DNA of 11,347 bases from an uncultured Lachnospiraceae bacterium (GTDB taxonomy: Bacteria; Bacillota; Clostridia; Lachnospirales; Lachnospiraceae), in NCBI GenBank assembly GCA_949283905.1, contig CASDUB010000144.1:1-11347 (forward strand), read 5' to 3'. Of the stretch, positions 6,328 through 11,347 are shown in pieces. Below the pieces are notes generated by a model. The model did no database searches. It saw only the letters and a program-made list of their open reading frames with translations, and was not told the DNA's origin. The position numbers and the translations under genes are program-made. Each line of letters starts with the position of its first letter. Positions within the stretch are counted from its first letter, which is position 1.

Positions 6328-6735
6328 TCATAATTCGTCAACTACATTAAGTCCGCTGCTTGTAATGATCTTCTTAAAGCCTTCCACATCTTCTACACGA
6401 AATACCATAAACGCGGAATTTCCGGCTCTGTCGATCATTGTATACATATATTGGATATCGAAATCAGATACGGTACTGAGCACTATGTTCAGTCCGCCCG
6501 GAACATCAGGAATCTTTACGGCTACTACTTCCGATTCCATAGTCACAAATCCGGCTTCCTTAAGCGCCGCGACAGCTTCGTCGTGCTTTCTTATAACAAG
6601 GCGGATGATTCCGTATTCGGCAGCTTCTGCGATATTTAAAGCCCTGATGCTGATATTTTTCGCCGTAAGGACTTTTGTTATCTCCGACAGCTGTCCCGGT
6701 TTATTTTCAAGAAATACAGAAATCTGTTTAACCAT
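6328..6735 (-). CDS. Stand-alone tandem ACT-domain protein, probable aromatic amino acid sensor
   Basis: The 135 residues fold naturally into two ACT modules: about 3-67 (MVKQISVFLENKPGQLSEIT, with the NKPGQL loop at 11-16) and about 70-135 (VAVKIPDVPGGL at 72-82, then FMVFRVEDVEGF at 109-120). ACT domains bind small ligands, most often amino acids, at dimer interfaces. No catalytic or DNA-binding domain is present. It follows paaK by 13 nt and has AAGGAG upstream of the start at 6735. In my knowledge of the families, small ACT proteins of this type commonly accompany phenylacetate-CoA ligase and indolepyruvate oxidoreductase genes in anaerobes. A role in sensing phenylalanine, tyrosine or tryptophan for this operon is inferred from context, and the ligand is unknown. 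Confidence 0.85.
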   Translation of the reverse strand: MVKQISVFLENKPGQLSEITKVLTAKNISIRALNIAEAAEYGIIRLVIRKHDEAVAALKEAGFVTMESEVVAVKIPDVPGGLNIVLSTVSDFDIQYMYTMIDRAGNSAFMVFRVEDVEGFKKIITSSGLNVVDEL

Positions 6736-6748
6736 ATCGTTTCTCCTT

Positions 6749-8047
6749 TCAGATCTTACGTTTGTCGATTACTCGAACCGCTTTTCCTTCACTTCTCGTG
6801 ATCGATTTCGGCTCAACAAGATGCACATTCACCAAAATGCCGAGCATTGATTTTAATGCTGCGACAAGGGCTTTTTCTTTCTGAGCAAGTTTACCGAGAT
6901 TGTCCGTGAAGTTCTCAGCTGCCATTTCAACATAAACATCAATAGTATCTGTTGTTTTAACACGATCGACAACGATCTGATAATTTGACGTATATCCCTG
7001 GTCGAGAAGTACAGACTCAATCTGCGAAGGAAATACATTGACGCCTTTGACAATAAGCATATCGTCGCTTCTGCCCATAGGTTTGGCCATTCTGATCAGC
7101 GTACGTCCGCATGAACATTTTTCTTCCGACAAAACGCAAATATCTCTTGTTCTGTAACGAAGAAGAGGGAAACCTTTCTTTGTGATAGATGTAAATACAA
7201 GTTCTCCGTAACTTCCTACAGGAAGAACCTCTTCCGTATCAGGATCAATTATCTCGGCGATAAAATGATCTTCGTTGACGTGCATTCCTCTCTGCTCTTC
7301 ACACTCAAACGCAACGCCGGGTCCCGCGATCTCTGTAAGACCGTATATATCATAAGCTTTTATGCCGAGTTTGTTCTGAATATCCTGGCGCATTTCCTCG
7401 CTCCAGGCCTCAGCTCCGAAAATACCTGCTTTAAGTTTGATCTTGTCTTTAAGCCCTCTTTCTTCTACGCACTCTCCGAGATAAGACGCATATGAAGGCG
7501 TACAGCAAAGGATCGTCGAACCGAGATCCTCCATGAATTGAAGCTGTCTGTCTGTATTTCCGGAAGACATCGGAAGAGTCATTGAACCGATCTTATGGCT
7601 TCCGCCGTTAAGGCCTGCGCCTCCCGTAAACAGTCCGTATCCGTAGCTTACCTGAACAACATCATCTTTTGTTCCTCCTGCCGCCACTATAGCTCTCGCG
7701 CAGCAGTCATCCCAGATATCGATATCGTTCTGCGTATAAAACGCGATAACACGTCTTCCTGTCGTTCCTGACGTTGACTGGATACGCACAATGTCCTCTT
7801 TCGGCGCTCCCATAAGGCCGTACGGATAAGCGTCTCTTAAGTCCGCTTTGCTCAAAAACGGAAGTTTGTATAAATCATCGACGCCTTTAATATCTTCCGG
7901 CGTAACTCCTTTTTCTTCCATTTTTTTACGATAATACGGAACGTTTTCCCAAACAAACTTCACCTGTTCAACAAGACGTTCACTCTGCCATGCGCGGATC
8001 TGTCCTCTGTCGGCGCATTCGATTTCTTCCTGATAATAATTGCCCAT
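6749..8047 (-). CDS. paaK: Phenylacetate-CoA ligase (aryl-acetate:CoA ligase, AMP-forming)
   Basis: This adenylate-forming enzyme activates phenylacetate, and probably related aryl-acetates, with ATP and CoA to the CoA thioester plus AMP and pyrophosphate. The ATP-binding loop STSGTTGRR is at 91-99. YGLTE (235-239), the YRTRD hinge region (298-302) and VKGVNVFPSQIE (333-344) identify the PaaK branch. K422 in SEGKAVRV is placed like the catalytic A10 lysine. Cysteines C249, C311 and C313 (FECE and CSCG) could form a structural metal site. At 432 residues it has the usual length. The start at 8047 has GGGAG about 9 nt upstream. It lies 28 nt after iorB, in the same operon. Indole-3-acetate or 4-hydroxyphenylacetate are plausible alternative substrates. 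Confidence 0.92.
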   Translation of the reverse strand: MGNYYQEEIECADRGQIRAWQSERLVEQVKFVWENVPYYRKKMEEKGVTPEDIKGVDDLYKLPFLSKADLRDAYPYGLMGAPKEDIVRIQSTSGTTGRRVIAFYTQNDIDIWDDCCARAIVAAGGTKDDVVQVSYGYGLFTGGAGLNGGSHKIGSMTLPMSSGNTDRQLQFMEDLGSTILCCTPSYASYLGECVEERGLKDKIKLKAGIFGAEAWSEEMRQDIQNKLGIKAYDIYGLTEIAGPGVAFECEEQRGMHVNEDHFIAEIIDPDTEEVLPVGSYGELVFTSITKKGFPLLRYRTRDICVLSEEKCSCGRTLIRMAKPMGRSDDMLIVKGVNVFPSQIESVLLDQGYTSNYQIVVDRVKTTDTIDVYVEMAAENFTDNLGKLAQKEKALVAALKSMLGILVNVHLVEPKSITRSEGKAVRVIDKRKI

Positions 8048-8075
8048 CAGTTTCTTCTCCCTACTTAATATTTAA

Positions 8076-8648
8076 TTATGCGTTTCTGCCGAGATGGAAA
8101 GCTTTTTTATTCATTTCGATAAATTTCTCGGGAACGCTCTGCTCTATAGCTTCAAGCCATGCTTCTTCCGTAAAATCAAATAATTTCGAAATTTTTCCCA
8201 TAAGTACAAGATTTACCGCTTTTGATGAACCTGCCTCTTCCGCGAGCGAAAGAGCGTCAAACGCATCTATATTAATGCCTTTGGCTTTGATCTTTCCGAC
8301 AAGATCCTCCGGATATTCCATAGCTCCCGTTATAACCGGCATCGGATTGATCTGCTGCGAATTTGTTATAATTACTCCGTCTTTCTTAAGATATTCTGTC
8401 CAGCGTGCAGCTTCGAGAAGCTCAAAAGAAAGAATTATATCCGCCTCGCCTTTATCTATGATAGGTGAGTAAACGTGTTCGCCGTATCTTACATAAGTAA
8501 CGACGTTTCCTCCACGCTGACTCATTCCGTGTACTTCGCTTACTTTTACATCATAACCCTTTGTAATAAGCATTTTACCCAAAAGTTTGCTTGCAAGAAG
8601 GGTTCCCTGTCCGCCTACTCCGACGATCATTACATTTTTTGTAGCCAT
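8076..8648 (-). CDS. iorB: Indolepyruvate:ferredoxin oxidoreductase, beta subunit
   Basis: This is the small (gamma-type) subunit of the 2-oxoacid:ferredoxin oxidoreductase superfamily, which pairs with IorA. The family fingerprint GVGGQG is at 10-15 in an opening beta-loop-helix, and SEVHGMSQRGG at 37-47 is characteristic of this subunit. The 190-residue length is normal for IorB. It has no Fe-S motif, as expected, because the clusters are in IorA. The start at 8648 is preceded by a strong GGGAGGG, and the gap to the iorA stop (8664) is 15 nt, so the two are co-transcribed in the usual alpha-then-beta order. Together they catalyse reversible oxidative decarboxylation of aryl-pyruvates to aryl-acetyl-CoA in the cytosol. 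Confidence 0.93.
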   Translation of the reverse strand: MATKNVMIVGVGGQGTLLASKLLGKMLITKGYDVKVSEVHGMSQRGGNVVTYVRYGEHVYSPIIDKGEADIILSFELLEAARWTEYLKKDGVIITNSQQINPMPVITGAMEYPEDLVGKIKAKGINIDAFDALSLAEEAGSSKAVNLVLMGKISKLFDFTEEAWLEAIEQSVPEKFIEMNKKAFHLGRNA

Positions 8649-8663
8649 TATTTTCCCTCCCGA

Positions 8664-10394
8664 TTATTTACCAAGTGCGCCTACTTTACAAAGCTGTGTG
8701 CAGACGCCGCAGCCCGTGCAAAGCGTATTATCGATAACCGCTTTTTTATCAACGATACTGATAGCAGGACATCCGATCTGCATGCATGATTTACATCCGA
8801 CACATTTATCCGCGTCGCAGCTGATAGCGCCCGGATGTTTTACATATTTAAGAAGCGCGCACGGACGTCTTGAAATAATAACAGAAGGTTCTTCTGCTGC
8901 AAGTTCCTCTTTAAGAACCTCATCGCACTCTTTGAGATCGTACGGATCGATAACTCTTACCCTGTTTATTCCGATAGATCTGCAAAGCGCCTCAAGGTCG
9001 ATCTTTGAACACGGATCCCCTTTGAGATTAAATCCTGTTGTAGGATTCTGCTGGTGTCCTGTCATTCCTGTAATAGAATTGTCCAGGATTATAACTGTCG
9101 AGTTCGAACCGTTATACGCGATATTGATAAGTCCCGTAACGCCTGAATGTATAAATGTAGAATCACCGATAACGGCAACCGTCTTATTGTCAGATGCTCC
9201 TTCATTGGCTTTGTTGAATCCGTGGATACCCGATACCGACGCGCCCATGCAGATGGAATACTCGATCGCGTTAAGCGGAGCTACTGCTCCGAGGGTATAG
9301 CATCCGATATCTCCGAGTACCGTTACCTTGTTTTTCTTTAATGTATAGAAAATACCTCTGTGAGGACATCCCGCGCACATGATAGGCGGACGCACCGGGA
9401 TATTTTCGTCAAGCTTCGGCCCTGCCTCAATGGCTATTCCGAGTTTTTCGGCAATGTAATTCTGGCTAAACTCTCCGCAGTATCCGAAAAGCTCTTTGCC
9501 CTGAACGTTTACTCCGATATTTTTGCAGTGTGTTTCAATGATTCCGTCAAGTTCTTCCACAACGATCACTTTTCCCACTGCTGCTGCGAATTTTTTGATC
9601 ATATCCACAGGAAGAGGATTTACAAGTCCGAGTTTAAGAACCGGATATTTATCGCCTGCAACTTCTTTTACATACTGGTAGCTTGTGGAAGATGTGATGA
9701 TACCCATCGAAGTGTCTTTGCCGTCTTCAACTCTGTTAAGAGGAGTAACTTCGGCGTACTGAGTAAGAGCTTTTGTGCGTTCTTCCACTATCGGATGACG
9801 TTTGATGGCGTTGCCCGGCATCATTACATATTTCTGAATGTTTTTTTCGTATGGTTTCGCATCAGGAACAACTCTGTCGCCTGTTTCAACGATGCTCTGA
9901 GAATGAGCGACTCTCGTAACCATTTTCATGATTACAGGCGTATCGAATTCTTCCGAGATCTCGTACGCAAGTTTTGTAAACTCCAGCGCCTCTTTAGAAT
10001 CTGACGGCTCTATCATCGGGATCTTGGCAGCGATAGCGTAATGCCTTGAATCCTGTTCGTTCTGGGAGCTGTGCATTCCGGGATCATCGGCAACTCCTAT
10101 GATCATTCCTCCGTTTACGCCCGTATATCCGATCGTAAACAGCGGATCCGCCGCAACATTCATTCCTACGTGCTTCATTCCGCAGAAGCTTCTCTTGCCT
10201 GCGAATGATGCTCCGAATGCCGATTCCATAGCAACTTTCTCGTTCGGCGCCCACTCCGCATATATTTCAGGATATTTAGCCGCTGCTTCCGATATTTCGG
10301 TAGACGGCGTTCCCGGGTAACTGGATACAAAACTGCATCCCGCCTCATATAAGCCTCTGGCAACCGCTTCATTGCCAAGCATAAGTTTTTTCAT
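8664..10394 (-). CDS. iorA: Indolepyruvate:ferredoxin oxidoreductase, alpha subunit (TPP and 2x[4Fe-4S])
   Basis: This is the large catalytic subunit that converts indolepyruvate, phenylpyruvate or hydroxyphenylpyruvate plus CoA to the aryl-acetyl-CoA, CO2 and reduced ferredoxin. Residue numbers use the start chosen here (576 aa). The N-terminal pyrimidine-binding half opens LMLGNEAVARGLYEAG and has SSYPGTPSTEI at 24-34. The TPP-binding half has GDIGCYTLG (361-369) and the GDS...N motif (410 to about 428). The C-terminal ferredoxin domain has C531, C534, C537, C542 and C559, C562, C565, C569, the ligands of two [4Fe-4S] clusters; C526 is additional. A longer frame begins with GTG at 10406, but that codon lies inside the ribosome site GGTGG (10403-10407). 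ATG at 10394 is 8 nt from it and is preferred. Confidence 0.95.
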   Translation of the reverse strand: MKKLMLGNEAVARGLYEAGCSFVSSYPGTPSTEISEAAAKYPEIYAEWAPNEKVAMESAFGASFAGKRSFCGMKHVGMNVAADPLFTIGYTGVNGGMIIGVADDPGMHSSQNEQDSRHYAIAAKIPMIEPSDSKEALEFTKLAYEISEEFDTPVIMKMVTRVAHSQSIVETGDRVVPDAKPYEKNIQKYVMMPGNAIKRHPIVEERTKALTQYAEVTPLNRVEDGKDTSMGIITSSTSYQYVKEVAGDKYPVLKLGLVNPLPVDMIKKFAAAVGKVIVVEELDGIIETHCKNIGVNVQGKELFGYCGEFSQNYIAEKLGIAIEAGPKLDENIPVRPPIMCAGCPHRGIFYTLKKNKVTVLGDIGCYTLGAVAPLNAIEYSICMGASVSGIHGFNKANEGASDNKTVAVIGDSTFIHSGVTGLINIAYNGSNSTVIILDNSITGMTGHQQNPTTGFNLKGDPCSKIDLEALCRSIGINRVRVIDPYDLKECDEVLKEELAAEEPSVIISRRPCALLKYVKHPGAISCDADKCVGCKSCMQIGCPAISIVDKKAVIDNTLCTGCGVCTQLCKVGALGK

Positions 10395-10458
10395 GTTTTT
10401 TTCCACCTTTTATGTTTTCGTTTCTTTATACAATAGTTATGAATAATAGGCTACCACG

Positions 10459-10476
10459 TTGATCTTTTATAGTCAA
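10459..10476. promoter_or_regulatory. Palindromic operator candidate in the ior leader
   Basis: TTGATC - 6 nt - AGTCAA reads as imperfect half-sites around an AT-rich centre, about 5 to 22 nt downstream of the predicted ior start site. This position would suit a repressor. The arms are short (TTGA/TCAA exact), so chance is quite possible. The bound regulator is unknown. Confidence 0.25.
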
Positions 10477-10487
10477 TATTTCTGAAG

Positions 10488-10515
10488 ATTTTATTGCTTT
10501 AACATGATGAGTCAA
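10488..10515 (-). promoter_or_regulatory. Promoter candidate of the ior-paaK-ACT operon
   Basis: On the minus strand, TTGACT (10510-10515) and TAAAAT (10488-10493) are separated by 16 nt, each 5 of 6 to the housekeeping consensus. Transcription would begin near 10481, with a leader of about 87 nt before iorA. No T-box motif was seen in this leader. The promoter begins 13 bp beyond the palindrome that probably ends the upstream ABC unit. Confidence 0.6.
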
Positions 10516-10528
10516 GGGACGAAAACAA

Positions 10529-10582
10529 GCACAGTCCTCAGTTTTATAATGTTAATCTCATCATAAAAGCCAAAAACTGTGC
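10529..10582 (-). terminator. 54-nt imperfect palindrome, probable terminator of the ABC unit
   Basis: Outer arms GCACAGT and ACTGTGC pair perfectly. An inner stem (10542-10551 with 10559-10568) pairs at 9 of 10, around a 7-nt loop, and an internal loop lies between them. On the minus strand the stem is followed by TTGTTTTCG, a modest U-rich run. On the plus strand ATTTTTTT (10588-10595) follows after a few bases, so bidirectional action is possible, but no plus-strand gene reaches it. A second weaker stem, TTTTGCTG (10592-10599) with CAGCAAAA (10616-10623), lies between it and the ABC stop. The gap 10395-10653 holds these hairpins, the ior promoter and no gene. A degraded palindromic repeat element is the alternative reading. 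Confidence 0.5.
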
Positions 10583-10653
10583 CTGCAATTTTTTTGCTGT
10601 AGCTGCTTATTCAATCAGCAAAATTTTATCTAATTAATGTCATAGTCAAAAAT

Positions 10654-11298
10654 TTACTGTTTTTCGATAATGTTTATGATTTCTCCATTGTCCATTTCAT
10701 AAATTTTATCACAGAGAATATTAATATCTTCTTTGCTGTGACTGGCTAAAATAATTGTCTTTCCACTGTCTCTGTAACTCAGCAATAAGTTTCGTATATC
10801 CTCCACTCCTCTGTTATCAAGTCCGTTCATGGGTTCATCAAGAATTAATATCTTCTGATCCTCCATGATAGCCTGTGCCAGCCCCAATCTCTGTCTCATT
10901 CCCAAAGAATATTTTCCTACTCGTTTTCTGCTGTCTGGGTCAAGGCCAACCGTCTTGATAACCTCACGAATTTCTTTCTTTCCTATTTTTTCATTTATCT
11001 TCGCAAGAAAAGCCAGATTATGATATCCACTGTAAGCGTCAAGAAATCCCGGATTTTCAATAATCATTCCTATATCAGAAAGATCAGGAGGCATTTTGCT
11101 GTGCAATTTCTTTCCGTCAATAAAAATTTCACCATCTGTAGGCGGCACAAATCCGCAGATACATTTCATCAAAACCGTTTTTCCCGCGCCGTTGCGTCCT
11201 ATCAATCCTGTGATCTTTCCTTTTTCAAACGTACAGGAAACATTTTTCAAAACTTCCTGTTCTCTATATCGTTTTACTAAATTTTTCACTTCAATCAT
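10654..11298 (-). CDS. ABC transporter ATP-binding protein, BcrA/LanF-like
   Basis: This 214-residue cytoplasmic ATPase powers an unseen membrane partner. Walker A GRNGAGKT is at 34-41, the signature SLGMRQRLGLA at 131-141, Walker B ILILDEP at 150-156 and the H-loop histidine at 187. The position normally holding the Q-loop glutamine reads IIENPGF with E81, a feature of lantibiotic-immunity (LanF) and bacitracin-type exporters. At 214 residues it is shorter than the 230 or so usual for BcrA, ending soon after the H-loop region. The frame is open to a TTG at 11331, but ATG at 11298 has AAAGAGG (11304-11310) 5 nt upstream and starts MIEVKNLVKRY, as expected. It is the last gene of its unit, so any permease lies beyond the right edge. 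Its substrate is unknown. Confidence 0.88.
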   Translation of the reverse strand: MIEVKNLVKRYREQEVLKNVSCTFEKGKITGLIGRNGAGKTVLMKCICGFVPPTDGEIFIDGKKLHSKMPPDLSDIGMIIENPGFLDAYSGYHNLAFLAKINEKIGKKEIREVIKTVGLDPDSRKRVGKYSLGMRQRLGLAQAIMEDQKILILDEPMNGLDNRGVEDIRNLLLSYRDSGKTIILASHSKEDINILCDKIYEMDNGEIINIIEKQ

Positions 11299-11312
11299 GC
11301 TTTCCTCTTTCC

Positions 11313-11329
11313 GGCGCACTTGCTGCGCC
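11313..11329 (-). other. GC-rich hairpin just before the ABC gene ribosome site
   Basis: GGCGCA and TGCGCC form a perfect 6-bp stem with a 5-nt loop, ending 2 nt before the AAAGAGG ribosome site of the ABC gene. It could affect initiation, or simply be part of the 3' end of an upstream gene that runs off the window; a minus-strand frame ending in a TGA that overlaps the ABC ATG fits the latter. Confidence 0.35.
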
Positions 11330-11347
11330 AATAATGGTAGATTTGGA

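Noticed and set aside
10395..10406. GTG start of iorA four codons upstream
   Set aside because: The GTG is part of the GGTGG ribosome site itself; ATG at 10394 is spaced 8 nt from it.
10442..10476. TTGACT (10471-10476) with TATTAT (about 10444-10449) as the ior promoter
   Set aside because: The spacing is 22 nt, too long for a housekeeping promoter. The pair at 10488-10515 has 16 nt.
11299..11331. TTG start of the ABC gene eleven codons upstream
   Set aside because: The extension (MAQQVRRKEES) precedes the conserved MIEVKNLVKRY and covers a ribosome site (AAAGAGG) placed for the ATG at 11298.
1..11347. CRISPR arrays, tRNA or rRNA genes, insertion sequences, T-box leaders
   Set aside because: No regularly spaced repeats, no tRNA-like cloverleaf, no transposase motif and no T-box sequence were seen on either strand.

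Overview
The window looks like chromosomal DNA from an obligately anaerobic member of the Clostridia (Firmicutes). The evidence is a minimal iscR-iscS-iscU-mnmA Fe-S/thiolation operon without hscBA, iscA or fdx, strong AGGAGG-type ribosome binding sites, low-to-moderate GC, and a ferredoxin-dependent indolepyruvate oxidoreductase. The family or genus cannot be fixed from the sequence alone. All recognised genes lie on the minus strand, so transcription runs from high to low coordinates. No rRNA, tRNA, CRISPR array, transposase or integrase was seen, and the plus-strand open frames look like shadows.

Layout from the right end, following transcription. (1) 11298-10654: a BcrA/LanF-type ABC ATPase whose operon begins beyond the window. 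It is followed by a 54-nt imperfect palindrome that probably ends this unit. (2) 10515-6328: a promoter (TTGACT-16-TAAAAT) and the aromatic 2-oxoacid operon iorA-iorB-paaK-ACT. IorAB interconverts aryl-pyruvates with aryl-acetyl-CoA and CO2 using ferredoxin, PaaK interconverts aryl-acetates with their CoA esters, and the double-ACT protein is a likely aromatic amino acid sensor. (3) A perfect 12-bp inverted repeat, then 6266-4482: a large NhaC-family Na+/H+ antiporter with an N-terminal signal-like segment and an acidic ectodomain, ended by a 15-bp stem. (4) 4380-253: the isc operon. A good promoter (TTGACT-17-TATTAT) is flanked by two copies of a 25-bp palindrome resembling the type 1 IscR site. 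It drives iscR, iscS, iscU, mnmA and a PHP-family phosphatase with very tight spacing: 2 nt between iscU and mnmA, and a 4-nt ATGA overlap between mnmA and the PHP gene. (5) 252-1: tandem promoter candidates and the first 28 codons of glyceraldehyde-3-phosphate dehydrogenase.

How the genes fit together: IscS supplies sulfane sulfur both to IscU for Fe-S assembly and to MnmA for tRNA 2-thiouridine. IscR, with its three conserved cysteines, probably senses the Fe-S supply and represses its own promoter. The neighbouring ior operon encodes an Fe-S- and thiamine-dependent enzyme, but nothing in the sequence shows shared regulation. Three starts differ from the longest open frame and were moved on ribosome-binding-site evidence: iscS to 3753, iorA to 10394 and the ABC ATPase to 11298.

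No wholly new system is evident. The points most worth a second look are the paired IscR-type operators around the isc promoter, the ior-paaK-ACT module that could run in either direction, the acidic ectodomain on the NhaC antiporter, the CxxC form of MnmA, and the E-loop in the ABC ATPase.
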